Below, one piece after another: positions 53,670 to 61,657 of a stretch of 64,000 nucleotides of DNA. The translations under genes and the position numbers were made by a program. Under the pieces are notes generated by a model. The model searched no databases and was not told the origin of the DNA. It saw only the letters and a program-made list of their open reading frames with translations. Every line of letters starts with the position of its first letter. Position 1 is the stretch's first letter. The DNA comes from Balneolia bacterium (GTDB lineage Bacteria; Bacteroidota; Rhodothermia; Balneolales; Cyclonatronaceae), in the NCBI GenBank assembly GCA_022565795.1, contig JAIUMA010000013.1, positions 1 to 64,000 of the forward strand. The letters run 5' to 3'.

Positions 53670-55646
53670 ATGGATCTCATGCGCAGCTCTTTTCTTTTTG
53701 TCATTCTTGTTCTGGCCGGCGTCTCCACGCTTGTTGCCCAAACCACCATCGAAAGCTGGACCCCGGAGGCGATGGTCAATCTGCCCGTTACTGGCTCGCC
53801 GGAGCTTTCGCCCGACGGATCGATGATCGCCTACACGGTTCGAACTACCAATATGGAAGGTGATGAATCCAGCTTTACCACGCACGTTTGGGTGGCAAAT
53901 GCCGACGGATCCATGAACCGGCAGTTTACCTTTGGCGAGCAGTCAGCTACGAATCCGCAGTTCAGTCCTGACGGCGAATATCTCAGCTTTATCACCACTC
54001 GCGACAACGGTCGACAGGTCTACAAAATGTACCTGAACGGAGGCGAGGCGCAGAAAATAACATCGGCAGATGAGGGCGTCGGCAGCTACGAGTGGTCACC
54101 CGACGGCAGCCGCATTGCATATACCATGACCGATCCCAAAACCGATGAAGAACGGACCCGCGAGCGTGAGCGGATGGACGTTATGATTGTAGACCGGGAC
54201 TTCAAGTTCGCCAGAATCTATGTGCATGAAATAGAAACGGGTGAATCAAAAGCGGTTTACGCAGATGATCTTCACACTACATCTTTTAGTTGGTCACCAG
54301 ACGGGGAAACCATCGTGTTTGCGCATCAGCCGACGCCACGAATCGATGACCGCTACAAAATGGATATTTCAACTGTCGCCGCAGACAGCGGATCGGTTAG
54401 CTCGCTCGTAGCACGGGAAGGAACAGACGCCTCTCCACACTTCACCCCGGACGGAAACTACGTAGTCTTCACCTCACATGGTGGTCAGCTTGAAGGCATC
54501 GGTTTGGGTGATCTGTTTGTGGTTCCAGCATCCGGCGGAGAGCCGAAAGCGCTGGCCCATACCTACGACCGGAGCGCAGCAATCACCGGATTTGATGCCG
54601 ACGGACATCTGCTCATCACCGAGCGCAGAAATACGGTTTCAGCTCTGTACCGAGTCCCGCTGGACGGTAGCGAGCCGGTACTGCTAACTCCCGAAAACGG
54701 AATCTACAACGGTTTTGCGGTAAATGGTGAAGGCACCCGGGTAGCTTTCACCTTCCAGGATTCCAACACGCCTGCTGAAGTCCATTACGCGGATTTGTCC
54801 GGATTTAATCAGGTGAAGGTTTCTTCCGTATTCGATGCCATCACTTTTCCGGAATTCGGGGACACCGAGCTTCTTACGTGGACATCACCTGACGGTATGG
54901 AAATCGAAGGGCTGCTAACCTATCCTGTGGGCTACCGGCCAGGTGACCGCGTTCCGCTTATTCTGATGGTGCACGGCGGGCCTGCCGGCGTGTACTCGCA
55001 GACGTTCACGGGTCAGGGCAACATCTACGCCATTCAGCACTTTGCCGAGCAGGGCTATGCATTGCTCCGCCCGAATCCGCGCGGAAGCACCGGATACGGC
55101 AAAGAGTTTCGCTATGCCAACTTTCAGGACTGGGGCTACGGGGACTACGAGGATCTGATGGCCGGAGTCGACACCGTTATCGAAATGGGCGTGGCGCATC
55201 CCGACAGCCTGGTCGAAATGGGCTGGAGCTACGGCGGCTACATGACCTCCTGGATTGTAACCCAAACCGACCGCTTCAAAGCCGTGAGCATGGGCGCAGG
55301 ACTTTCGAATCTGGTAAGTATGGTTGGCACCACCGATATTCCCGGCTACCTTATGGCCCACATGGGCGGTCCCTACTGGGGCGGAAACATGGAGAGCTAC
55401 GAGCGCCACTCGGCCGTCTACTTTATGGATAATGTAGTTACGCCGGTGCAAATCATCCACGGGGCAAACGATCTGCGGGTGCCGCTTGGTCAGGGGCAGG
55501 AGTTCTACTGGGCTCTTCAGGAAAAAGGCATCGATTCCGAGATGGTCATTTATCCCAGAACAGGTCATGGCCCGACCGAGCCCAAATTCATAGCCGATGT
55601 CTCAAACCAAATCCTCAGATGGTTTGATAAGCATTTGGGGAGGTAG
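53670..55646 (+). CDS. S9-family prolyl oligopeptidase, exported
   Basis: 658 residues: a signal peptide (MDLMRSSFLFVILVLAGVST), an N-terminal beta-propeller with TolB-like SPDG motifs (PELSPDGSMIAYTV; FSPDGEYLSFITTR; WSPDGSRIAYTM) and a C-terminal alpha/beta-hydrolase domain. Catalytic triad: Ser520 in GWSYGGYM, Asp601 in GANDLRVP and His633 in TGHGPTEP. HGGPAGVYSQTFTG gives the oxyanion region. It is a dipeptidyl or acylaminoacyl peptidase. It probably degrades peptides in the periplasm, as do the M28 and M13 peptidases in this window. Confidence 0.95.
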   Translation: MDLMRSSFLFVILVLAGVSTLVAQTTIESWTPEAMVNLPVTGSPELSPDGSMIAYTVRTTNMEGDESSFTTHVWVANADGSMNRQFTFGEQSATNPQFSPDGEYLSFITTRDNGRQVYKMYLNGGEAQKITSADEGVGSYEWSPDGSRIAYTMTDPKTDEERTRERERMDVMIVDRDFKFARIYVHEIETGESKAVYADDLHTTSFSWSPDGETIVFAHQPTPRIDDRYKMDISTVAADSGSVSSLVAREGTDASPHFTPDGNYVVFTSHGGQLEGIGLGDLFVVPASGGEPKALAHTYDRSAAITGFDADGHLLITERRNTVSALYRVPLDGSEPVLLTPENGIYNGFAVNGEGTRVAFTFQDSNTPAEVHYADLSGFNQVKVSSVFDAITFPEFGDTELLTWTSPDGMEIEGLLTYPVGYRPGDRVPLILMVHGGPAGVYSQTFTGQGNIYAIQHFAEQGYALLRPNPRGSTGYGKEFRYANFQDWGYGDYEDLMAGVDTVIEMGVAHPDSLVEMGWSYGGYMTSWIVTQTDRFKAVSMGAGLSNLVSMVGTTDIPGYLMAHMGGPYWGGNMESYERHSAVYFMDNVVTPVQIIHGANDLRVPLGQGQEFYWALQEKGIDSEMVIYPRTGHGPTEPKFIADVSNQILRWFDKHLGR

Positions 55647-55685
55647 GGAATAAGGTTATCTGGAATTGACCTGAGGTTTGTTTGT

Positions 55686-55720
55686 CACGCAAAGGCGCGG
55701 AGGCGCAAAGAGGAAGAGTT
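55686..55720. repeat. ACGCAAAG-type intergenic repeat, copy 3
   Basis: CACGCAAAGGCGCGGAGGCG then CAAAGAGG..., a degenerate relative of the copies at 38413 and 42306, 40 bp after the S9 gene. Confidence 0.5.
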
Positions 55721-55781
55721 ACAAAGTTGCAAGATCAAAGTGTTATTCAGCTTATAGCCTGAATAAACTGTTTGAAAAATC

Positions 55782-55826
55782 AGGGTATAACCTTATTATT
55801 AGTCATAAATAATCAGGTTATATCCT
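55782..55826. promoter_or_regulatory. Large inverted-repeat operator of the mobile mystery A/B genes
   Basis: Two 19-bp arms, AGGGTATAACCTTATTATT (55782-55800) and AATAATCAGGTTATATCCT (55808-55826), are inverted with two mismatches around a 7-bp spacer. It ends 6 bp before the start codon of the HTH gene. Autorepression by the HTH protein is the obvious role, as in toxin-antitoxin loci. Confidence 0.75.
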
Positions 55827-55832
55827 TACAGT

Positions 55833-56291
55833 ATGAACAAGAAAAAATTACAAATAGAACAACTCGAAGAACGGATTAAGCTTTTTTCTGAGGCGCAGAA
55901 GGTGCCGAATCCACCAACCGGTTGGATCAGGGCTATCCGGCTTGCATTGGGTATGTCTTTAAAACAGCTGGCCGGTAAACTGTCTGTTTCCACGCAGAGC
56001 ATCCATGAGGTAGAAATGCGTGAAAGGGAAGGTGCAGTTACGATTAGATCATTAAGAGAAGCAGCAAATGCTTTAGATATGGATTTGGTGTACGGATTTG
56101 TTCCTAAAGATGGTTCGCTGGAAAAACTTATTGATAAACGAGCAGGGCGGCTGGCCGAAAAGATTGTATCCCGAACGTCCCATACCATGAGTCTTGAAGA
56201 TCAGGAAAATTCGAAAAGCCGAATTCGAAAAGCGGTTAAAGAGCGGAAGCAGGCAATCAAAGAAGAGCTCCCCAAATCGTTATGGGATTAG
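55833..56291 (+). CDS. Mobile mystery protein A (HTH, antitoxin-like)
   Basis: 152 residues. The central HTH is XRE-type: IRLALGMSLKQLAGKLSVST with QSIHEVEMREREGAVTI, which matches the mobile mystery A family. This family is always found with mobile mystery B (a Fic protein). It lies just downstream of a 45-bp inverted repeat. It overlaps the next gene by 10 bp. The C-terminal part is basic and helical (SRIRKAVKERKQAIKEEL). The role as repressor and possibly as antitoxin is inferred from this arrangement. The local base composition is more AT-rich than in the flanking genes. Confidence 0.9.
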   Translation: MNKKKLQIEQLEERIKLFSEAQKVPNPPTGWIRAIRLALGMSLKQLAGKLSVSTQSIHEVEMREREGAVTIRSLREAANALDMDLVYGFVPKDGSLEKLIDKRAGRLAEKIVSRTSHTMSLEDQENSKSRIRKAVKERKQAIKEELPKSLWD

Positions 56292-56878
56292 ATCTAAACT
56301 ACATTTATGGGCAAACTCCCCTGGATGAAGATGAAAAAGAAGGTCTTTTGATTCCGACTATTGCTACGCGGACTGAATTGGATGAGTTTGAACAGCAAAA
56401 TATTGAAGATGCCGTGCAATGGATTCTGGAAAGGTCCTTTAAGACAGATAAAATCCTGAGTGAAAACTTTATCCGCAGCCTTCATAAGAAGATGTTTGGA
56501 GAGGTCTGGAGCTGGGCAGGTACCTTCAGAAAAACCAACAAAAACCTGGGCGTAGATAAATGGCAGATACCTGCTGCTCTGAAGAATCTGTGTGATGATT
56601 CACATTTTTGGATAAAAAATGAAACCTTCCCCCCGGATGAAATTGCAGTTCGATTCAAGCATCGGGTTGTGAGCATACACTGTTTTCCGAATGGAAATGG
56701 CCGCCACAGCCGGATAATGGCAGATGTTATTGCCCACAACGTGTTTGGACGCCCCATGTTCAGCTGGGGTGCAGGAAATATTATTGAGGAGGGAGGAACA
56801 AGAAGGAAATACATTGAGGCCATACAGCTGGCTGATGAAGGCAGCTATGAAGAACTGCTAAAGTTTGCCAGAATTTGA
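56282..56878 (+). CDS. Mobile mystery protein B (Fic-domain protein)
   Basis: 198 residues with a Fic core: HCFPNGNGRHSRIMAD, a good match to the HxFxxGNGRxxR active site (His133). Fic enzymes transfer AMP or other phosphate groups onto target proteins. The N-terminus (EQQNIEDAVQWILERSFKTD) resembles DOC/Fic proteins with a helical extension. The gene starts inside the end of the HTH gene (overlap 56282-56291), so expression is coupled. The pair looks like a toxin-antitoxin-like module of mobile origin; the target and the inhibitory partner cannot be seen. Confidence 0.93.
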   Translation: MGLDLNYIYGQTPLDEDEKEGLLIPTIATRTELDEFEQQNIEDAVQWILERSFKTDKILSENFIRSLHKKMFGEVWSWAGTFRKTNKNLGVDKWQIPAALKNLCDDSHFWIKNETFPPDEIAVRFKHRVVSIHCFPNGNGRHSRIMADVIAHNVFGRPMFSWGAGNIIEEGGTRRKYIEAIQLADEGSYEELLKFARI

Positions 56879-57005
56879 AAGAGCCTTCACTCACCAGCCA
56901 TCAACCCCCACATCCGAACATTCCCCGGATCTGCGGTGTTTAGATAGCTCATTTGCGTATCTTTAAATCATGATTTTTTATTCATTAGTGGTATTCGGGG
57001 CAGTT

Positions 57006-58754
57006 ATGATTTTGAGGCGATTAGCGAGAATCCGCTACATGGCTATGATTACGCCCTTACTTCTGCTGATGGCATGCGGCGGAGAAATGGCGCCAAACCT
57101 TGAGCCCGTACAGCAGCCGGAAGAGCAGCTGGCCGAGCGGTTTATGATTGCAGCCGCCAATGATCTTGCCGTTGAAGCCGGCCTCGACATTCTCCGAAAA
57201 GGCGGCAACGCCGTCGATGCTGCGGTGGCCGTACAGATGATGCTCAGCTTTACCGAGCCGGCAGAAAGCGGAATAGGCGGCGGCGCGTTTATGATGTTCC
57301 GGAACGGGGAGACCGGCGAGATGATGATGTTCGACGGGCGCGAAACGGCTCCGGCATCAGCCACCTCTGACCGCTTCAAATGGCTGTTCGGCCGTCCGAT
57401 GCCGCTCTATCTGGCCGTACCAACGGGCGCCTCTGTGGGCGTGCCGGGCACGGTTGCTATGCTGTATGAAGCCCATCAGCAGCACGGCTTTTTGCCATGG
57501 TCCGATCTTTTTGAGGCTGCCATTCAGGCAAGCGCGGCCGGCGTACCCTACCCGGATCAGCTGAAAAGACAGGTCGAACGGGATTATTCGCTTCAGCTAT
57601 TTGGCGATATGCGACGCTATTTCGTTTATCAGGCCAGAGGAGACGAGCCGGTACTAAAAAATGAAGCGCTCTCGCAAACGCTGGCTAAAATTGCCGAAGA
57701 TGGCCCGTCTGCGCTTCTGGAGGGTGAAATCGCAGCGGAAATTGTCGAAGCCGCACGTGCCCGCTGGCCGAGGGGCAGCGATATCACGATGGAAGACCTG
57801 GCCGGATACGAGCCAAAGCAACGGGATGTCGTTTGTGGCACATATCGCGGTCATGAGCTGTGCGGTCCGGCCCCGCCTTCATCGGGGGGCATTACCGTGC
57901 TGCAGATTCTGGGAATGCTCGAACGGTTCGATCTTTCATCAATGGACTACAACTCGGCGGAGGTGGCCCATCTCATTGCCGAGGCCAGCCGGCTCGCGTT
58001 TGCCGACCGCGCGTTCTATATCGGTGATCCCGACTTTACGAATGTGCCGGTAGAGGCCCTCATCAATCCGGATTATCTGTTGATGCGCTCCGAGCTAATT
58101 GATCCCGCCCGCGCCATGAACGATCCAAAGCCGGGCTCGCCTCTGGAGCAGATTCGCGAGCTTGAGGACATCACCCTGCCTGAAGAGCAGGAGTCTGAAG
58201 GCACCACGCATTTTTCCATCGTGGATGAGTTTGGAAACTGGGTATCGATGACCTCATCTATCGAGGTCCCGTTTGGCAGCCGAATCATGACCAACGGATT
58301 TCTGCTGAACAACCAATTGACCGACTTCAGCTTTGTGGATGAAATTGACGACAAGCCGCATCCGAACCGGGTGGAGGGCGGCAAGCGTCCGAGAAGCTCT
58401 ATGAGCCCGTTTTTTGTGATGGATCCGGATGGTGAAATCAAAATGGTTGTTGGTTCGCGCGGTGGAAGCCGGATCATTGGCTATGTCACCAAAACGATAA
58501 TCGGCGTCATCGACTATGGTCTTCCGGTTCAGGAAGCCATCATTCTGCCAAACATCCTGCACCGGGGAGACGGCCTCGAGCTTGAGTTCGGTACAACTGC
58601 CGCGGATCTGGAGAATGAGCTCCGTGAAAAAGGCCACCGGGTGAACGTAACCGAGATGGAGAGCGGCATCCATGGAATTGAGTGGTTAAAGGGTGATGGC
58701 GTCTGGAGAGGCGGGGCCGACCCCAGAATTCGCGGATTCGCGAGAGGGGAATGA
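57006..58754 (+). CDS. ggt: Gamma-glutamyltransferase lipoprotein
   Basis: Ntn-hydrolase that cleaves or transfers the gamma-glutamyl group of glutathione and related peptides. The start is ATG at 57006 (MILRRLARIRYMAMITPLLL, lipobox LLMAC); an ATG at 56970 adds a hydrophobic stretch and is less likely. AGLDILRKGGNAVDAAVAVQ, ESGIGGGAFMMF and DGRETAP are the N-terminal family blocks. The autocatalytic Thr lies in EGTTHFSIVDEFGNWVS (Thr400), and PRSSMSPFFVMD and SRGGSRI are the substrate loops. At about 582 residues it is normal. It is probably anchored in the envelope and works in peptide or glutathione salvage. Confidence 0.93.
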   Translation: MILRRLARIRYMAMITPLLLLMACGGEMAPNLEPVQQPEEQLAERFMIAAANDLAVEAGLDILRKGGNAVDAAVAVQMMLSFTEPAESGIGGGAFMMFRNGETGEMMMFDGRETAPASATSDRFKWLFGRPMPLYLAVPTGASVGVPGTVAMLYEAHQQHGFLPWSDLFEAAIQASAAGVPYPDQLKRQVERDYSLQLFGDMRRYFVYQARGDEPVLKNEALSQTLAKIAEDGPSALLEGEIAAEIVEAARARWPRGSDITMEDLAGYEPKQRDVVCGTYRGHELCGPAPPSSGGITVLQILGMLERFDLSSMDYNSAEVAHLIAEASRLAFADRAFYIGDPDFTNVPVEALINPDYLLMRSELIDPARAMNDPKPGSPLEQIRELEDITLPEEQESEGTTHFSIVDEFGNWVSMTSSIEVPFGSRIMTNGFLLNNQLTDFSFVDEIDDKPHPNRVEGGKRPRSSMSPFFVMDPDGEIKMVVGSRGGSRIIGYVTKTIIGVIDYGLPVQEAIILPNILHRGDGLELEFGTTAADLENELREKGHRVNVTEMESGIHGIEWLKGDGVWRGGADPRIRGFARGE

Positions 58755-58968
58755 TGGTGAGTGTTGAGTGTTGAATTGTGTCGATCCCTGAATTAGCTTG
58801 ACCGTTGGTATTTATGATGGTTTAGAAAATTGTTCTACAAATCATCCTAAGGGGCGAAATTGCCTGATGGCTTATCATAGCTGATAATACCCGGCATTGG
58901 TCCGTAATAATTCTTCCGATTAGCGTTAATTTGGGAGAAAGAACCTTTATCAATCCAATCAATGAGAA

Positions 58969-59604
58969 ATGGAAAATTCTGAAACTACCTACGAGTTCAT
59001 CGACGAGTTTAAAGCAGCACCCGAGCTGAAAGACCGATTACGGGAAATAAGTATCATTAAGCAGTACCGGCCGGGTGATGTGATAGTGGAAGAAAATTCA
59101 TCCATAGTGACTATTCCCATCGTTTCTAAGGGCAGCGTTAAAGTGATGCAAAGCGATGAAGACGGGCGCGAAATGGTGCTCTACTACCTGAAGCCGGGGG
59201 AAGGCTGCATCATGTCGTTTCTGGGCGGTATTCACGATGAAACCAGCAAAATCCGCGTGGTATCTGAGGATAATACCGAGCTGATGCTTATCCCTGTGGA
59301 TAAAATGACCGGGCTGATGCAGGAATATCCGGCCTGGCTGAACTACATTTTCCGCCTCTATCACAAGCGTTTCGAGGAGCTGCTCGAGGTGATTAACGCC
59401 GTTTCGTTCAAAAAGATGGATGAGCGACTACTCGACTATCTGCGAAAAAAGGCCGGGCTTACCGGAAGTAAAGTCATCTACATAACCCATGAGCAAATTG
59501 GTTCCGAGCTCGGCACTGCACGCGTGGTCGTCTCCCGCCTCCTCAAGCAAATGGAAAAAGAGGGGCTGGTAGAGCTTAGCCGCAATAAGGTGATTTTGAA
59601 ATAA
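58969..59604 (+). CDS. Crp/Fnr-family transcriptional regulator
   Basis: 211 residues: a cyclic-nucleotide-binding-like beta-roll (YRPGDVIVEENSSIVTIPIV; EMVLYYLKPGEGCIMSFLGG), a dimerisation helix, and a C-terminal winged HTH (THEQIGSELGTARVVVSRLL). It lacks the N-terminal Cys set of FNR, so oxygen sensing by an iron-sulfur cluster is unlikely. In related genomes such regulators precede DUF2892 and thioredoxin genes; here a KilA-N gene separates them. The spacer 58755-58968 contains degenerate GTGTTGA repeats and no gene. Confidence 0.92.
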   Translation: MENSETTYEFIDEFKAAPELKDRLREISIIKQYRPGDVIVEENSSIVTIPIVSKGSVKVMQSDEDGREMVLYYLKPGEGCIMSFLGGIHDETSKIRVVSEDNTELMLIPVDKMTGLMQEYPAWLNYIFRLYHKRFEELLEVINAVSFKKMDERLLDYLRKKAGLTGSKVIYITHEQIGSELGTARVVVSRLLKQMEKEGLVELSRNKVILK

Positions 59605-59622
59605 TTGTGAATGGTGAATTTT

Positions 59623-59666
59623 CAGGACGCAGATTTGCGCGGATTGTGGCGCAGATTAACGCAGTG
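59623..59666. repeat. ACGCAGATT-type intergenic repeat, copy 4
   Basis: CAGGACGCAGATTTGCGCGG then ATTGTGGCGCAGATTAACGCA. It is preceded at about 59602 by ATTGTGAATGGTGAATTTT, the reverse of a motif found at 51945-51975. It begins 19 bp after the Crp stop codon. Confidence 0.6.
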
Positions 59667-59792
59667 TTGGATAAGTTTAGATGGGATAGACTGACTCTTT
59701 ACTTATATAAGAAGGCAGAATATATTGGGAGCTTATAAATCTGAAAAGTAGCTACTTAAGTATATTTCAGTCACCACAATTGAAATTTACAG

Positions 59793-60617
59793 ATGGCAAG
59801 GAATAAAAAAATCGAGGTACAGGGCATTGAAATCTCAATTTATAAAGGAGATTTGGAAGATTATATCTCTTTGACTGACATAGCTCGCCATAAGGATACC
59901 TCAAATACAGATGCCATAATTCAAAATTGGCTTCGTAACCGAAACACGATTGAATTGCTTGGCTTCTGGGAACAACTTTATAACCCGGATTTTAAACCCC
60001 TCGAATTCGAGGGGTTTAGAAAACAAGCTGGTTTGAATAGTTTCGTGCTTGCGCCTAAGCGCTGGATTGAAACCACGAATGCAATAGGTATAGTTTCCAA
60101 AGCCGGACGGTATGGAGGAACATATGCTCACAAGGATATTGCATTTGAGTTTGCATCGTGGATATCCATTGAGTTCAAGCTCTATATAATCAAGGAATTC
60201 CAGCGTCTTAAGGAGGAAGAAACTGACCGGAAAAAACTCGACTGGAATCTACAGCGTACCCTTGCCAAGGTAAATTACACCATCCATACAGATGCTATCA
60301 AAGAAACCCTTATTCCGCACAAATTAAGCAAAAATGAAATCTCCTGGCTGTATGCATCGGAAGCGGATATGCTGAATATGGCTCTGTTCGGCACTACAGC
60401 AGCCGATTGGCGAAAAAATAATCCCGAAGCTAAAGGCAACATGCGTGACCACGCCACGATTGAGCAACTTGTTGTATTATCCAATTTGGAAAGCCTCAAT
60501 GCCGTACTCATACGACAGGGTTTAAATGCGGAAGACCGTATTGAGCAGCTCAACGACATTGCTATAACACAAATGAGTTCATTGCTTGAACATAAAAATC
60601 TCAAAAAGCTGAAGTAG
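59793..60617 (+). CDS. KilA-N domain protein
   Basis: 274 residues. The N-terminal KilA-N domain has DYISLTDIARHKDTSNTDAI, WLRNRNTIELLGFWEQLYNP, KRWIETTNAIGIVSKAGRYG and YAHKDIAFEFASWISIEFKL, the family signature. It is DNA-binding, common in phages and mobile elements but also as solitary bacterial genes. The C-terminal part is helical. The gene is AT-rich compared with its neighbours and lies between a Crp gene and the DUF2892/thioredoxin pair, with repeats on both sides. It therefore looks inserted. A 26-bp palindrome (59993-60018) lies inside its coding sequence. Confidence 0.92.
   Translation: MARNKKIEVQGIEISIYKGDLEDYISLTDIARHKDTSNTDAIIQNWLRNRNTIELLGFWEQLYNPDFKPLEFEGFRKQAGLNSFVLAPKRWIETTNAIGIVSKAGRYGGTYAHKDIAFEFASWISIEFKLYIIKEFQRLKEEETDRKKLDWNLQRTLAKVNYTIHTDAIKETLIPHKLSKNEISWLYASEADMLNMALFGTTAADWRKNNPEAKGNMRDHATIEQLVVLSNLESLNAVLIRQGLNAEDRIEQLNDIAITQMSSLLEHKNLKKLK
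59993..60018. repeat. Perfect 26-bp palindrome inside the KilA-N gene
   Basis: TAAACCCCTCGAA and its exact reverse complement meet at the centre of TTCGAATT-like GAATTC. It encodes FKPLEFEGF within the conserved KilA-N core, so it is not an inserted repeat that breaks the frame. Confidence 0.9.
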
Positions 60618-60835
60618 AGCCCTTGGATTTTTGTCAATCTCTGAATTATGTTGGCACCGTTGGCACCCTCTACGTGAATCCGTGTCGTAATCTGCGCACC
60701 GAGCGCAGCGATTCCCACGAAGCGAACATCTGCGTCCCCACGATCATCTGTAACAAAAGTAGCTGTGGGCGGAGCTTGTGATTCTTACCTTTATGCATAG
60801 AAATTGATTGATAACATCATCCATCATAAAACATC

Positions 60836-61084
60836 ATGAAAGACCGCATTTTTACAAACTGGCATCTTCGCCGCTGGATTGGCCTGATTCTCGGGCTGGT
60901 GCTGATTGCGCAGGGGATTTTTTATCAGGAGGCCGTAGCTGGTATTCTGGCAATGCTGTTTCTGGTTCAGGCCATTGGCAACGTCGGCTGCTTTGGAGCA
61001 CAGGGCTGCGTTCCGGCAAATTATCCGCCTCAGGTGTCGAATGCCGAGGCGCCCGAGGATGTGAGCTTTACGGAAATTAAGTAG
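60836..61084 (+). CDS. Small DUF2892/YgaP-TM-like membrane protein
   Basis: 82 residues: WIGLILGLVLIAQGIFYQEA and VAGILAMLFLVQAIGNVGCF form a TM hairpin, followed by a Cys pair in GCFGAQGC and a polar tail. It matches the membrane-anchor type often fused to rhodanese or found near thioredoxin genes in sulfur-related clusters. It is followed by a thioredoxin gene, which supports a role in redox or persulfide handling. Confidence 0.78.
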   Translation: MKDRIFTNWHLRRWIGLILGLVLIAQGIFYQEAVAGILAMLFLVQAIGNVGCFGAQGCVPANYPPQVSNAEAPEDVSFTEIK

Positions 61085-61090
61085 ATCTTC

Positions 61091-61167
61091 AGTTATCAGT
61101 TATCAGTTATCAGTTATCAGTTATCAAGTAACAGGTAACAGGTAACAGGTAACAGGTAACAGAAATC
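61091..61167. repeat. Eleven in-phase heptanucleotide repeats
   Basis: Five copies of AGTTATC (61091-61125), then AAGTAAC, four copies of AGGTAAC (61133-61160) and AGAAATC. All units stay in a 7-bp register. It lies between the DUF2892 stop codon and the thioredoxin gene. Such heptad arrays (STRR-type) are known in cyanobacterial genomes. Confidence 0.95.
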
Positions 61168-61231
61168 AGGGTCAGGGGACCGGGTTTCAGAAGGGTATAG
61201 AAAAAACAATCAACAAAACAGGACGAACATT

Positions 61232-61543
61232 ATGGAAACGAAACTAAGCTTTAAAGAACTCATTAACTCCGATACGCCCGTATTGGTGGATTTTTACGCC
61301 GACTGGTGCGGACCGTGCAAGATGATGCCGCCCATTCTCGACAAGGTGAAGCAGTCATTCGGAGATGATCTCACCATCGTGAAGATCGATGTGGATAAAA
61401 ATCAGCAGGCGGCTGCGGCCTATCAGGTGCGCAGTATTCCTACGCTGATCCTCTTCCACAAGGGTGAGATCAAGTTCCAGCAGCCCGGCGTAATGCAGGC
61501 CGCACAGCTCGAACAGATCATCCGCGAAAAAACGAGCGCTTAA
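61232..61543 (+). CDS. trxA: Thioredoxin
   Basis: 103 residues, standard cytosolic thioredoxin: VLVDFYADWCGPCKMMPPIL with the redox pair Cys26/Cys29, KIDVDKNQQAAAAYQVRSIP (cis-Pro) and TLILFHKGEIKFQQPG. It reduces protein disulfides. It lies 147 bp after the DUF2892 gene across the heptad repeats; with a Crp-type regulator further upstream it forms a probable redox set. Confidence 0.95.
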   Translation: METKLSFKELINSDTPVLVDFYADWCGPCKMMPPILDKVKQSFGDDLTIVKIDVDKNQQAAAAYQVRSIPTLILFHKGEIKFQQPGVMQAAQLEQIIREKTSA

Positions 61544-61657
61544 TTAAGCCGGGATTAGTTAATTTTAGTGTCTTCTTCGTGTCTTAGTGACTTGGTAGTT
61601 ACACTATGTAGCTGTTAAGATGGCGCGATTTCTTTATTTAATCAGGTCATTTTTCCA

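Noticed and set aside
54915-55568. 217-codon minus-strand frame opposite the S9 peptidase
   Set aside because: Antisense to the catalytic domain with an intact Ser-Asp-His triad; a compositional shadow.
59793-60617. Prophage remnant around the KilA-N gene
   Set aside because: No integrase, structural or lysis genes lie nearby, and KilA-N proteins also occur alone in bacterial chromosomes.
61091-61167. CRISPR array
   Set aside because: Repeat unit of only 7 bp with no spacers and no cas genes; it is a tandem repeat.
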